DNA of 52,575 nt from Paenibacillus piri (GCF_004354045.1 NZ_SMRT01000030.1:1-52575), one strand, 5' to 3'; shown: positions 33,707 through 43,129, counted from the first letter of the stretch. Made by a program: numbers and translations. Notes: generated by a model from the sequence alone, not told the origin.

Positions 33707-34102
33707 TTAGACCGAGTAGCCGGCCTGTATAATAATATTGGAAAATATAACGTTTTCCCCGGTTCGGATAAAACATTTGGAAAGCGCCGCCGTTTGTTTC
33801 AAACTGTCGTTGGGAACGGCTTCAATTGAAGTATCTGTGAATATTTCGTCAATATAACGATATAGCTCCTCATGATGAATTTTCATTTCACTGGCTATCG
33901 TCAGCTTTTCAATATGAATTTCATTGTGAATGGCTTCCAGGACGGCCTTCATTTTCGGCATCCCTCGCACTAAAGCCAAATCGATCACGGTGGCTTCCTT
34001 CGGAATACCGTACAAGCAGGAAACAAGCGTTAATTGGTCATAGTGGCCGATTCCGGCCAGGCATGCACCGAGCTCTTTATGCAGGATTCCTGTTCTTTTC
34101 AT
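33707..34102 (-). CDS. rbsD: RbsD/FucU-type sugar mutarotase
   Basis: A 131-residue RbsD-family protein. It starts MKRTGILHKELGACLAGIGH, with the family's active-site His20, continues with the VIDLALVRGMPKM loop, and ends with IRTGENVIFSNIIIQAGYS, the conserved C-terminus. RbsD interconverts pyranose and furanose forms. An oddity: the usual ADAGLP stretch after His20 is replaced by VSCLYGIP, so the acid residue there is lost and specificity may differ. The ATG at 34102 is chosen (AAGGAGTC upstream); the stop of the preceding gene overlaps it by four bases. A longer frame start is not supported. Confidence 0.88.
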   Translation of the reverse strand: MKRTGILHKELGACLAGIGHYDQLTLVSCLYGIPKEATVIDLALVRGMPKMKAVLEAIHNEIHIEKLTIASEMKIHHEELYRYIDEIFTDTSIEAVPNDSLKQTAALSKCFIRTGENVIFSNIIIQAGYSV

Positions 34103-34962
34103 AGTGACTCCTTCGCCTTCGCATTTCCGGTTCCTTTTGTCCAGGCATACGACTCCGCCATATGTTTGCGGGCCGATTCCACGCTTTGCCGGATCCACAT
34201 TCGCTCATTTTGCAAGGTCTCCTCCTGAGTGTCGGCCGGCCGCATCCACTGCTCCAGAATGACGTTAACCTGTTTTCCCGCATTCTCAAGGAACCGGAAA
34301 ATAGCAGGGATATCTTGATCTCCTTGCCCCAGAGGGGCTCCGTCAATGATAACGCCGATCCCTGCGGGATGCGCTTTAATTTTATAATCCTTCAAATGAA
34401 GCGATATGGCATGCTGTCTCAATAATCGGACCGTATCTCTGGGCCATTCCTGCTGCACGATGGAATTGGCCGTGTCCAGGCAAACGCCAATCAACGGATC
34501 GCCAGCCTCGCTAACGAGGGAGGACAAGTCCTCCGATGTCATGGTAAAGTGATTTTCAAGCGCTATCGACACACCCGCTCTACGGAATTGGGGCAGCACA
34601 TGCTTCAACACCTCCAATGTCTCCGCTTTCGTTACATGCGTATCGGGCGCATGCGGAGTTAACCGCAGCAGCTTCGCATCCAGACGCACGGCAATGTCCA
34701 AATAACGCAGCAAACGGTCCTGTCTGGCTCCCGCCGTTCCCGCTTCCAGCACAATATTCCGCCGTATTGCGGTTTCTCTGACCACATCCAACTCGGCATC
34801 GCTATATCCTTCCAAAGGCAAATTATCGGCGAACTGCACAAGCTCGAATCCCAGGTCCGCCGCCTGTTCCACCAGCTGGACGGCATCCATCGGCTTCTCC
34901 GGTTGAAACGAGTCCGTTCCTATCGCATAACGGAACAAATAACTTCCCGCTCCCAGTAACAT
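34099..34962 (-). CDS. Sugar phosphate isomerase/epimerase (TIM barrel) 2
   Basis: A 287-residue AP endonuclease-like TIM-barrel enzyme. Metal-ligand segments are in order: SIALENHF (Glu), GVCLDTANS (Asp), ISLHLKDYK (His, Asp) and NVILEQWM (Glu). The start is the ATG at 34962 behind AAGGAGGACAG. It overlaps the mutarotase start by four bases and follows the other isomerase gene by 13 bases. Such pairs of epimerases usually work on unusual sugars or polyols; which one is not visible. Confidence 0.85.
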   Translation of the reverse strand: MLLGAGSYLFRYAIGTDSFQPEKPMDAVQLVEQAADLGFELVQFADNLPLEGYSDAELDVVRETAIRRNIVLEAGTAGARQDRLLRYLDIAVRLDAKLLRLTPHAPDTHVTKAETLEVLKHVLPQFRRAGVSIALENHFTMTSEDLSSLVSEAGDPLIGVCLDTANSIVQQEWPRDTVRLLRQHAISLHLKDYKIKAHPAGIGVIIDGAPLGQGDQDIPAIFRFLENAGKQVNVILEQWMRPADTQEETLQNERMWIRQSVESARKHMAESYAWTKGTGNAKAKESL

Positions 34963-34975
34963 AGCTCTGTCCTCC

Positions 34976-35938
34976 TTACTTAAAAAGCTTCTTGAACAAA
35001 TAATCGAATGCGCGCGCAGGCACTCCCTCTTCAATCAGAGCCTGAATTTCATTGCGCCCCAGCTTCTCAACTATTTCCTTGGCCGTTTCCATGATCCGGA
35101 ATGTAACGGCAAACGCCTCAGCCGGATCTCCGTGACGGCTGTATACGTCGTAAGTCAACCATCCCGACCAATTCATCCGGTCCAAATAGTAAATCGTTTC
35201 GACCAAGTCCCACAGGTTGACCGAGCCCGGCAGCATATCCCAATCCCATGCACGGTCGTTATCATTGAAGTGCACATAGAATAACCGGCCCGCATCATGA
35301 GCCATACACGCCATGGCCGCCGGGTTTTCGCGCGCCCCCAATGCATGGCCCACATCCATCGTTACGCCCACATTCGGCAGTCCGACTTGATTGCAGAGAT
35401 GCAGCGTACGCCCCATATCCCCCAATATTATATTGTTGCGAACCTCGTACGGCTTGTACTCGAGACTTACTTTAATATCGCTCCGGTAAAGCGCCGCCTC
35501 GCGGATTCCTTCGACAAACCAGGCCCACTGCTTCTGGTAATCCACCTGGAAGTTATAATCGTGGCCGTCGATCAACGGGCAACAAGTAATCATATCGGTA
35601 CCCAGCTGCGCAGCCAAATCCATGGCCGTCTTAATATATTGAACCGCTTGAGACCGGATTTGGGGATCGGGGTTCGTAAAAGAGCCGGCGCGAAACTTGG
35701 CTTCGCCCTTCACATTCACGTTAACAGCCGAGACTGGCAGGCCGGCAGCTTGGATCGCCTTGACGGTCTGCTCGGGATCGGCAAAATCTTGGGGATACAC
35801 CACCTCAATTCCTTCTATGCCGGGAATGGCTGCAGCCACCTGCAGGTTGTCAAAAAAAGTGCGCGCCGGCTGATACTCATGAAACCTGTCGGCATAACGC
35901 CCCAAAATCGGTACAATAATCGAATTTTTCAAATTCAT
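34976..35938 (-). CDS. Sugar phosphate isomerase/epimerase (TIM barrel) 1
   Basis: A 320-residue TIM-barrel isomerase related to L-rhamnose/xylose isomerase-like proteins. Metal-site segments: KVSLEYKPYE (Glu), VTMDVGHA (Asp, His), YVHFNDNDR (His, Asp) and the late SGWLTYDVYSR. The N-terminus NSIIVPILGRYADRFHEYQP is not a signal peptide. AAAGGAGGAATG precedes the ATG. It follows the second permease by 18 bases. Together with the second epimerase gene and the mutarotase gene it suggests a pathway from an unusual sugar to a common intermediate. Confidence 0.85.
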   Translation of the reverse strand: MNLKNSIIVPILGRYADRFHEYQPARTFFDNLQVAAAIPGIEGIEVVYPQDFADPEQTVKAIQAAGLPVSAVNVNVKGEAKFRAGSFTNPDPQIRSQAVQYIKTAMDLAAQLGTDMITCCPLIDGHDYNFQVDYQKQWAWFVEGIREAALYRSDIKVSLEYKPYEVRNNIILGDMGRTLHLCNQVGLPNVGVTMDVGHALGARENPAAMACMAHDAGRLFYVHFNDNDRAWDWDMLPGSVNLWDLVETIYYLDRMNWSGWLTYDVYSRHGDPAEAFAVTFRIMETAKEIVEKLGRNEIQALIEEGVPARAFDYLFKKLFK

Positions 35939-35956
35939 CGAATCATTCCTCCTTTA

Positions 35957-36835
35957 TTATCCCTTAACGGAACCGAGCATAACTCCTTTGGCAAAATGCT
36001 TTTGCATAAACGGATACACAATCAAGATCGGCACTGTAGAAATGACGATAACAGCCATTTTAATAACCGCTCCGGGCGGCGGAGCGAACTCCGAATCAAC
36101 GCTTGCCGAGTCACCGAACCCGCCTTGCGAGAGAATAACAATTTGCCGCAGCCATACTTGAATGGGCCACTTGGCGGAATCGTTGATGTACAATATCGCG
36201 TTGAAGAAGGTGTTCCAATGCCCTACTGCATAGAACAGGGCAAACGTCGCCATGGCCGGCTTTGAAAGCGGCAGTACGATGCGGAGCAGGATGCCAAGGT
36301 CATTGCAGCCGTCGATTTTGGCGGATTCTTCAATGCCTTCGGGCAGCTGCTGGAAAAAATTTTTGAGCACAATTAGATTGAACGCGCTGATTAACCCCGG
36401 AACGATTAATGAAGCGGTGCTGTCGACAAGTCCGACCGCTTTTACGATCAGAAACGTTGGAATCATCCCGCCGCTGAAAAGCATGGAGAAGACAATACCC
36501 AGCATAATGACTCTGCGGCCGCCCAAGTCCCTGCGCGCTAACGGATACGCCATTAACGAGGTGAAGATCAGATTGACGAGCGTACCGACCACAGTAATAA
36601 ATATCGTTACAAGCATACTGTTTAAAATGGTGCCGGTAGACAAGATGTAGCGGTAGCCATCGAGAGAGAATTTGGTCGGAAATAAAATAAATCCTCTGCT
36701 GATGAGCTCTTCGGAAGCCGTGAAGGAGCCGGCCGCAATATAGATGAACGGCAGCAGCGTAATCAGCGAAAAACCGGCTAACACCAAGTAATTGAACATG
36801 TTGAACAGACGGCTTTGAAGCGATGTGTCCGGCAT
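35957..36835 (-). CDS. Carbohydrate ABC transporter permease (LplC-like)
   Basis: A 292-residue MalG-type permease of the LplC/YtcP class with six membrane helices. The EAA loop near residues 185-200 reads EESAKIDGCNDLGILLRIVL, the coupling segment for the ATPase. The C-terminus ends FAKGVMLGSVKG as in LplC-like proteins. Its ATG shares one base with the stop of the LplB-like gene, and GGAGGAGGG lies upstream. No ATPase gene lies nearby, so a shared MsmX-type ATPase is expected. Confidence 0.92.
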   Translation of the reverse strand: MPDTSLQSRLFNMFNYLVLAGFSLITLLPFIYIAAGSFTASEELISRGFILFPTKFSLDGYRYILSTGTILNSMLVTIFITVVGTLVNLIFTSLMAYPLARRDLGGRRVIMLGIVFSMLFSGGMIPTFLIVKAVGLVDSTASLIVPGLISAFNLIVLKNFFQQLPEGIEESAKIDGCNDLGILLRIVLPLSKPAMATFALFYAVGHWNTFFNAILYINDSAKWPIQVWLRQIVILSQGGFGDSASVDSEFAPPPGAVIKMAVIVISTVPILIVYPFMQKHFAKGVMLGSVKG

Positions 36836-37746
36836 CAGTAAACACCCTCCTCCCCGAATTTTTTCGCCAAATAATTTGCTGCCAAGACGAGCACGAGTCC
36901 GATCACCGACTTGAATAAACCAACAGCCGTACTGTAGCTGAATCGCCCCTGCTGGATCCCGCTCGTATACACATAGGTGTCGAACACTTCGCCCACCTCG
37001 CGGTTCATCGCGTTCAGCATCAGGAAGATCTGCTCAAAGCCGAGATCGAGAAACGAGCCCAGGCGGAGAATCAGTAAAATAATGATCGTACTCCGGATCG
37101 ACGGCAGTGTAACATGCCATAATTGTCTCATCCTTCCCGCCCCGTCCATCCGCGCCGCTTCATATAGAGTCGTCTCGACGCCGGCCAGGGCGGCCAGAAA
37201 AATGATCGTCCCCCAGCCCGATTCCTTCCAAATCATTTCCAAAATAATCATCGTACGAAACCATGACTCGCTGGCCAGAAATTGAATCTTTTCCAACCCG
37301 ACTGCAGCAAGCAGCTCATTAACCAATCCGCCTTCCGTCGTAAAAAACATATACACAATACCGACAACAACAACCCAGGAAACGAAATGAGGGATATAAA
37401 TAAACGTTTGTACCGCTTTTTTGAACAATTCAATCCTTACTTCATTCAATAGCAACGCGATCACAATGGGCAGAGGAAAAAAGAAAATAATATTGTAGAA
37501 AGCGAGCACCAGCGTATTCGTAAACAGCTTCCAAAATATCGCATCCTCAAAAAAGAGCCGAAAATGCTGAAGCCCCACCCATTTGCTGCCGCTAAAGCCG
37601 AGAAAGGGCTGGTAATCCTGAAACGCAATGAGCATGCCCCACATCGGCAAGTACTTGAACACGAGAAAATAAATGACGCCCGGCAGCAGCATAACATACA
37701 GCCAACGATTGCGAATCAATTGTCGCAGTCCGATTGAATGACTCAC
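36835..37746 (-). CDS. Carbohydrate ABC transporter permease (LplB-like)
   Basis: A 303-residue MalF-type permease of the LplB class. Typical segments: YLFVF-like first helix region YVMLLPGVIYFLVFKYLPMW, then GMLIAFQDYQPFLGF, and the EAA loop TLYEAARMDGAGRMRQLWHV. The GTG at 37746 is chosen because GGGAGGTGA lies just upstream; a GTG at 37755 overlaps that ribosome site. It is the first gene of a six-gene operon and divergent from the solute-binding protein gene, unlike the usual order in which all three lie together. Confidence 0.92.
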   Translation of the reverse strand: MSHSIGLRQLIRNRWLYVMLLPGVIYFLVFKYLPMWGMLIAFQDYQPFLGFSGSKWVGLQHFRLFFEDAIFWKLFTNTLVLAFYNIIFFFPLPIVIALLLNEVRIELFKKAVQTFIYIPHFVSWVVVVGIVYMFFTTEGGLVNELLAAVGLEKIQFLASESWFRTMIILEMIWKESGWGTIIFLAALAGVETTLYEAARMDGAGRMRQLWHVTLPSIRSTIIILLILRLGSFLDLGFEQIFLMLNAMNREVGEVFDTYVYTSGIQQGRFSYSTAVGLFKSVIGLVLVLAANYLAKKFGEEGVY

Positions 37747-38059
37747 AGAAATCACCTCCCTACTTCACTAATAAGTGCATGACAAATGACGCATCCGCAA
37801 TTCCGAATATACTAAGCTGTCTGCGGACCCGTCTATAATCATTTCCCGATGTGGATTCGTCAGGCGCAGCCGGGGCCATAAACTTCACGTACGCAATTTC
37901 CGACTTTCGAGAAAAAATCGATATCTTAAAATGGGCAGAACATAATAAACCGCAATCCGGCGCTAGTCGGAACATGATTATTGACGGGTAGCCGGCCTGA
38001 ATATACGATGAGGGTGGTTACCGGGAGACCAACATTTCCACAATGAGGGGGATTTATGA
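37747..38059. other. Divergent region between permease operon and binding protein
   Basis: No gene is supported on either strand; an open minus-strand frame at 37760-37975 lacks a ribosome site and any family pattern. It holds the plus-strand promoter at 37981-38009 and presumably the unseen promoter of the permease operon. Confidence 0.45.
37981..38009 (+). promoter_or_regulatory. Promoter of the solute-binding protein gene
   Basis: TTGACG (37981-37986) and TACGAT (38004-38009) separated by 17 bases, 51 bases upstream of the ATG. Confidence 0.6.
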
Positions 38060-39610
38060 ATGGGCATTTCCTATAAAAAGGACAGAACGTTTATCGCAGC
38101 CGGTCTGACCGTTGTCATGACAGCAGGCGTACTTGCCGCATGTACTTCTACGACTAACCAAGGGACGCCTGCAGGCAAGAACGGAACGGAGAACAAAACC
38201 GAAGCCAACAGCGGCGCTCCATTGGAATTCAGCATGATGGCCACGCTATGGGTAGCCGATCCGCCGAAAATAGACGGAGAGCCTATGAAGATCATTCAGA
38301 AGGCTACGAATACAAAGCTCAATATCAATTGGGTGCCTAGCGGTACGTACAATGAAAAAGTAAATGCTACGATCGCAACAGGCCAATTGCCGGATGTGAT
38401 GACCGTCACGCAGGGCTACGATAAAACCCCGGGCTTCATTAACTCCGTACGCTCCGGCATGTTTTGGGAGGTCGGGCCTTATTTGAAGGATTATAAAAAT
38501 TTAAGCAAATATAACAAAAACGTGCTGACTAACGTTTCCGTCGATGGAAAAATATACGGTCTGCCCCGCGCACTGCCGCTGCCGAGAGCAAAAACGTTCA
38601 TGTACCGGAAAGACTGGCTGGATAAGCTCGGTTTGCAAAAACCGAAAAGCCTGGACGATATTTATACGGTACTTAAAGCTTTCAGGGATAAAGATCCCGA
38701 CGGCAACGGAAAGAACGATACACTGCCGATCGTTGAAGGCCAAGGCATTGATCTGTTTTATGTGGCATTAGCCGCTTACGGGGGGCCTGACTTATGGGAA
38801 GTAAGGAACGGGCAGCTGGTTCCCGATTTCATGACAGATGAAAATATGCAAGCGCTTAAATTTATGAAGAAGCTGTACGATGAAAAGCTGATGAACCAGG
38901 ACTTCGCTACCCTTCAAGGAAACCAGAAAAATGAAACTTTTTATAAAGGCACCGCTGCGGCGTATGGAGGCATTGTGTCCGAATCCGCCAATCTTAAAGC
39001 TAATACAGCCAAAATACCCGGAGCGGATATTGACTTTGTTACAAGGGTTTCCAGCACCAAAGGTGACCGTATCTTCAGTAATGTCGGTTATGACGCCATG
39101 TTCGTCTTTCCCAAATCAAGCGTAAAAACGGAAGAAAAACTGAAAAAGATTTTGGACTATTTCGATAAGCTGGCCGATCCGGAAGTGCTTCAATTGATGA
39201 GCTGGGGGCTGGAGGGCGTTCACTTCAAAATGGAAAACGGCAAACCCGTTACAACCGATTCCGCCAAATTCGAAATTGAAATCAATCCGCTGCGGGCTCT
39301 GCGCGCCACCTGGGACACCATTTTCCGCTCCAATGTCGAAGGCTTGTCGGAAATACGCCAAAAAATGACACAAAGCTATTTGGACAATGAGCCTTATGTC
39401 GTATCCAACCCGGCCTATTCGTTAATTTCCGAAACCTATGTGACCAAAGGCGCCGAGCTGGATAAAATGATTAAAGACGCCCGGATTAAATTTATTATGG
39501 GCGCTATTGATGAGAACGGCTGGAACAGCGCCGTCGATCAGTGGAAAAAAACAGGCGGGGATAAAGTCATTGCCGAGCTGAACGCCCAACATGCCAAACT
39601 GAAGCCGTAG
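38060..39610 (+). CDS. Sugar-binding lipoprotein (LplA-like, ABC transporter)
   Basis: A 516-residue extracellular binding protein. The N-terminus has a lipoprotein signal with lipobox LAAC (VVMTAGVLAACTS), so the mature protein is membrane anchored. The fold markers of family 1 binding proteins are present: KINWV-like strands with TNTKLNINWVPSG, and VMTVTQGYD, DKDPDGNGKNDTLPI, which is typical of LplA-like proteins. GAGGGGGA lies eight bases before the ATG. It is transcribed away from its permeases and ends in two tandem terminator hairpins, which may allow much higher expression than the permeases. Confidence 0.9.
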   Translation: MGISYKKDRTFIAAGLTVVMTAGVLAACTSTTNQGTPAGKNGTENKTEANSGAPLEFSMMATLWVADPPKIDGEPMKIIQKATNTKLNINWVPSGTYNEKVNATIATGQLPDVMTVTQGYDKTPGFINSVRSGMFWEVGPYLKDYKNLSKYNKNVLTNVSVDGKIYGLPRALPLPRAKTFMYRKDWLDKLGLQKPKSLDDIYTVLKAFRDKDPDGNGKNDTLPIVEGQGIDLFYVALAAYGGPDLWEVRNGQLVPDFMTDENMQALKFMKKLYDEKLMNQDFATLQGNQKNETFYKGTAAAYGGIVSESANLKANTAKIPGADIDFVTRVSSTKGDRIFSNVGYDAMFVFPKSSVKTEEKLKKILDYFDKLADPEVLQLMSWGLEGVHFKMENGKPVTTDSAKFEIEINPLRALRATWDTIFRSNVEGLSEIRQKMTQSYLDNEPYVVSNPAYSLISETYVTKGAELDKMIKDARIKFIMGAIDENGWNSAVDQWKKTGGDKVIAELNAQHAKLKP

Positions 39611-39683
39611 TTTATCCGGTACTGCCGTTTTCAACTGCCCTCCTGATATGAATTTGTATGTGAAAAGTGAATTGCATGTGAAA

Positions 39684-39777
39684 AGCCGCTTCCAGCCCTA
39701 CCTATACAGTGGTGTTAGAAGCGGCTATGCATATTGGGGAGGCTGTCTCATCGGGTGATACCCGTTTGGGACAGCCT
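39684..39777. terminator. Two tandem terminator hairpins
   Basis: First hairpin: AGCCGCTTC (39684-39692) with GAAGCGGCT (39718-39726), usable on both strands because TTTT follows on the minus strand. Second hairpin: AGGCTGTCTC (39740-39749) with GGGACAGCCT (39768-39777), containing an inner CGGGT/ACCCG stem, then TATCTTGTTT on the plus strand. They separate the binding protein gene from the convergent regulator gene. Confidence 0.75.
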
Positions 39778-39841
39778 ATCTTGTTTATGCCCCGGCAATC
39801 GAAGCTGCCGACCGGCTTTAATTGGTACTCCGAGCCTCCGG

Positions 39842-42124
39842 TTATACATGCTTCCGGATTTGCCGGTCCCAATGATCTTCCCGGAATTTCCCCGGAGTTA
39901 TCCCTTCCAGCTTGCGGAAATAACGGATGAAATTTTGCGAGCTGTTATAACCGAGACGCGAAGAGACTTCGCTGATCTTAAGATTCGTTTCCGCCAGCAT
40001 CTGCTTGGCGAGCTGCAGCCGCAGCCGGGATACATAGTCGCTGAAGTTAATGCCTATATGCTTTCGGAATACACGGCCCACATAATCCGGATGATAATGA
40101 ATAAGATGAGAACACGAATCGAGCGTTATATTCTCGTGAATATGCTCATGTACGATACGGATCACTTCTTCGCACAGCTGCTTGTAATGCTCCTCCCTGT
40201 TGGCCTCCAGCAGCTCAAAGATAGGTGCAATGATCACGTGCTTAAACCAGGCTTTGATTTCCTCAGCCGTTTGCAGCTCAAGCAGTTGGGCGAACAGATT
40301 CGCTTTCCCGTACAGCGGCACGAAAGGCAGCCCTTTACGCTGCACCGGCCTCGACAGGTCCATAAGCAGCTGCACCAGGTACATTTGGTACTCGCGGGAG
40401 CTTAAATGGCGGTTCAGAATCTCATCTACAAACATATCCACTAGCCTGTACGCTTCCTCCACCTCGCCGCCCTTAATCATCTCCGCTATTTCTTGAGCCA
40501 GCGACTCCGGAAACATCAGCTTCACCGGATAGGCCGGCTCAATATCCGCAATATTAAGCACAGCGCCCTGCCCGAGTCTTACCCTGTAGGACAATGCCTC
40601 AAGCGATTCTTTGAAGGCCGCCGGGGTATACATAAAGTCCGTATAAGAGCGGCTGACCCCAATGCTCACTTTTAAATCGAGTACTTGGGCGATTATTTGC
40701 TGAATATGGGTAATTTGCTCGTTGACGCCCGCCATAAACTGTTCCTGTGAACCGTCCATCCCCCCCATTATCGTGACCTGGTATTTCTCAAAAGGCAATG
40801 AGGCGATCCGGGCCTCTTCATGCAGCAGCTCGACGGCTATATTATTAACGGCAAAGAGAAGCAGGTCTTTATCTTGTTCCCCGTATCTCGTGTTTTCCAG
40901 CGAATCGATCTGAACGGTGCATACACACATCCAGCTTACATTCAGATTGTAACGGTATTGCTCCGTTTTGCTGCGAATCTCCCTATCCTTCAATCGCCCT
41001 TGCAGCAGGTTCATCAGAAAGAAATTTTCCAAATCCTTCGATTGAACCTGTACCTGATTAAGAAGCTGCATATTGGAGCGTTTCAGCATAAGAATCCGGT
41101 CCTTAATAAAATGAATCTCGTCCGTTTTCGAACCCGAAACCATCTCTTGATCGTTATCCTTAACCGATTGATACAAGTTGAGGATCGGGAAATAAATTTT
41201 CCTGGCGCCGCCAAGCGACAAAAGAACGACGATTACCAAAATAACGAGACATGTCACCAAGGTAAGCCAGCCGATCGACCGGGCATCCATCAGAGCCTGA
41301 TCCAATGGAACGACAGAAACATAGGTCCAGTTGTTAAAATCGCTTTTCTGGTATGTAACCGCAACCCCGTCCGTCCCGAATTTCGTTGTAAAATGACCGG
41401 AACTGCCACGGAGCTCGCCGCTCTGCTTATCATTAAATAGACTTCCTCCCTGTGATGATCCGTCGGAAGCGGCAAGCACCTTGAACTGCTCATCGATTAT
41501 ATAGATCGTGCCAAAGTCGGATTTTTGTCCCATCAGCTTCGTAAGATCCGCAACCGATACAGAAGTGACGATAAAGCCTTGCGGGGTGAGCGAATTCATC
41601 GGCAGCTTTTTGACAAGCACGATCTCCCTCGGCTCCGTCCCTTCATTTATCCTGATATCGAATCCCCACGACGAAACATGGGGCAGCTTCCCGTAGGGCA
41701 ATAAAGCTTTCATATCCTCCCGGCTCCCATATCGGACCAGCCCGTCATTGCTGATCGACCACATCTTATCGATGTTGACCAACAGGATATCCTTGATCCC
41801 GAGCTCGAAGGTTTGAATGGAATGCAGCTGGCTTTTCAGCAGATCTACCGTGGAAAATTCGCTAATATCGAGCTTCTGCCCCATAGAAGCATACGCCAGC
41901 GGCGAGCCGATGAATTGGCTGACCGAATGATCGATCGTTTTGAGGACTTGCTCCATTCTCATTTGCGTTTGGAGAAGAAGATGATGACTGCCGTCGTCAA
42001 CCTTTTCCTGAATCAAGCTCGACGATTTCCAGAAGGAAAATGCCCCCAGGAATATAACCGGGATCACGCTTAAGGCCAAGCAGAAAATAATAAGCCGGTA
42101 TAAAAATGAACGATGGTATCTCAT
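39842..42124 (-). CDS. Membrane-bound AraC-type regulator (YesS-like)
   Basis: A 760-residue regulator. Helix 1 (FLYRLIIFCLALSVIPVIFL) and helix 2 near residue 300 (LVTCLVILVIVVLLSLGGA) enclose an extracellular Cache-like sensor domain. A GGDEF-like/YesN linker follows. The C-terminal AraC domain has HTH segments TLDSCSHLIHYHPDYVGRVF and KISEVSSRLGYNSSQNFIRY, then FRKLEGITPGKFR. YesS-like proteins activate neighbouring sugar operons. The ATG at 42124 is chosen (GGAGGGAAT upstream). A perfect GntR-type palindrome lies at 42266-42279, so the GntR protein encoded upstream may control it. It is convergent with the binding protein gene. Confidence 0.88.
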   Translation of the reverse strand: MRYHRSFLYRLIIFCLALSVIPVIFLGAFSFWKSSSLIQEKVDDGSHHLLLQTQMRMEQVLKTIDHSVSQFIGSPLAYASMGQKLDISEFSTVDLLKSQLHSIQTFELGIKDILLVNIDKMWSISNDGLVRYGSREDMKALLPYGKLPHVSSWGFDIRINEGTEPREIVLVKKLPMNSLTPQGFIVTSVSVADLTKLMGQKSDFGTIYIIDEQFKVLAASDGSSQGGSLFNDKQSGELRGSSGHFTTKFGTDGVAVTYQKSDFNNWTYVSVVPLDQALMDARSIGWLTLVTCLVILVIVVLLSLGGARKIYFPILNLYQSVKDNDQEMVSGSKTDEIHFIKDRILMLKRSNMQLLNQVQVQSKDLENFFLMNLLQGRLKDREIRSKTEQYRYNLNVSWMCVCTVQIDSLENTRYGEQDKDLLLFAVNNIAVELLHEEARIASLPFEKYQVTIMGGMDGSQEQFMAGVNEQITHIQQIIAQVLDLKVSIGVSRSYTDFMYTPAAFKESLEALSYRVRLGQGAVLNIADIEPAYPVKLMFPESLAQEIAEMIKGGEVEEAYRLVDMFVDEILNRHLSSREYQMYLVQLLMDLSRPVQRKGLPFVPLYGKANLFAQLLELQTAEEIKAWFKHVIIAPIFELLEANREEHYKQLCEEVIRIVHEHIHENITLDSCSHLIHYHPDYVGRVFRKHIGINFSDYVSRLRLQLAKQMLAETNLKISEVSSRLGYNSSQNFIRYFRKLEGITPGKFREDHWDRQIRKHV

Positions 42125-42265
42125 ATTCCCTCCACGCTGCAAGAAATGGCACACCATACAGCTTTTTGCAAAGTAAGCACTTACAATTGAGCTTTTAAAA
42201 TTAACATCTGGTGGATATTGAACGTTTATTCTTTCCATCCCATAGGCTCGGAGCTTATTTGCATA

Positions 42266-42279
42266 CATTGTATACAATG
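42266..42279. promoter_or_regulatory. Perfect GntR (FadR-type) palindrome
   Basis: CATTGTATACAATG is a 14-bp perfect palindrome with the GTATAC core of FadR-subfamily GntR operators. It lies 142 bases before the YesS-like start and 47 bases after the stop of the GntR gene. Confidence 0.75.
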
Positions 42280-42325
42280 AAGCTCATCATTAATTATAAT
42301 TCACCCTCATGCCGCCCGCAATCAT

Positions 42326-42958
42326 TTATTTCCCCAATACGGGGATTGTTTTCCGCAAATGCTCCACCATCTGCCGTTCCGCCTCATCTTCATTTCCTGC
42401 GGATAATGCGGCCAATATTTCCATATGCTCCGGATACGTTTCCGACGGCGCGCGAAGCAATCCTTTGCTTAGCGATACAGTAAGCACGTGGGCGCCCTCA
42501 AGCTTTTGTTTCAAAATCAGGTTGCCGGAAAGCTCCATGAGTCCCGTATGAAATGCAATGTCCGCTTGACGATAAGGTTCAGGATCCGAGCTCTCCTGCC
42601 AATGACGGTACGAAGAAGTGAGCAGGGTGCTGTAGTAGGCGTTGGTAGCTTCGTCCATTCGGGAAGCGCATAGACGGCATGCCAGACCTTCGAGCACCGC
42701 CCGAACCTGCCACATGGACAAAATGAACTCATTGGTAAATTGGGTGACAAACAGCCCTTGGGGGCCAGTCTCCAACAGGTGATCCCTTTCCAGCTCAGCC
42801 AGCGCCCGCCGCAGCGGCGTACGGCTTACTCCGATCCTTGCCGCAATCTGCTCCTGAATGATCGGAACCCCGGGCTGCAGCTCCCCGTTCATAATCATCT
42901 CCTTAATCTCGTTATATACCTTCTTCTCCAAAAAACCGGTTGAGGCTATTCTGGACAT
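42326..42958 (-). CDS. GntR family regulator (FadR subfamily)
   Basis: A 210-residue regulator. The winged helix covers residues 10-75 (KVYNEIKEMIMNGELQPGVP, then IIQEQIAARIGVSRTPLRRA and LETGPQGLFV). The C-terminal FCD domain has the metal-site histidines in DIAFHTGLMELSGN and EHMEILAALSAGNEDEAERQ. FCD regulators bind small organic acids or sugar derivatives. The ATG at 42958 is chosen (AGGAGATG upstream). A palindrome with the family's GTATAC core lies 47 bases after its stop in front of the YesS-like gene. A weaker similar site overlaps its own upstream region near 43000. Confidence 0.9.
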   Translation of the reverse strand: MSRIASTGFLEKKVYNEIKEMIMNGELQPGVPIIQEQIAARIGVSRTPLRRALAELERDHLLETGPQGLFVTQFTNEFILSMWQVRAVLEGLACRLCASRMDEATNAYYSTLLTSSYRHWQESSDPEPYRQADIAFHTGLMELSGNLILKQKLEGAHVLTVSLSKGLLRAPSETYPEHMEILAALSAGNEDEAERQMVEHLRKTIPVLGK

Positions 42959-43056
42959 GCTGACATCTCCTATTATCCGACATATAGACATATTTTTTCA
43001 TTATATACGAATACTCCCTGTTTTTCGAGACTGAACAACAGAACAGACAAAACAAA

Positions 43057-43105
43057 GGCTATACTGCAACAGCTTACACTACTGTTGACAGTATAGCCCC
43101 TTATT
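43057..43105 (-). terminator. Terminator of the giant surface protein gene
   Basis: On the minus strand GGCTATACTGTCAACAG and CTGTTGCAGTATAGCC form a long stem with a one-base bulge around a nine-base loop, followed by TTTGTTTTG. Confidence 0.8.
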
Positions 43106-43129
43106 ATTTAGCTGCAGACCATAACAGAT

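Noticed and set aside
37760..37975. Minus-strand frame in the divergent promoter region
   Set aside because: No ribosome site, no family, and it occupies the only region where the two divergent promoters can lie.
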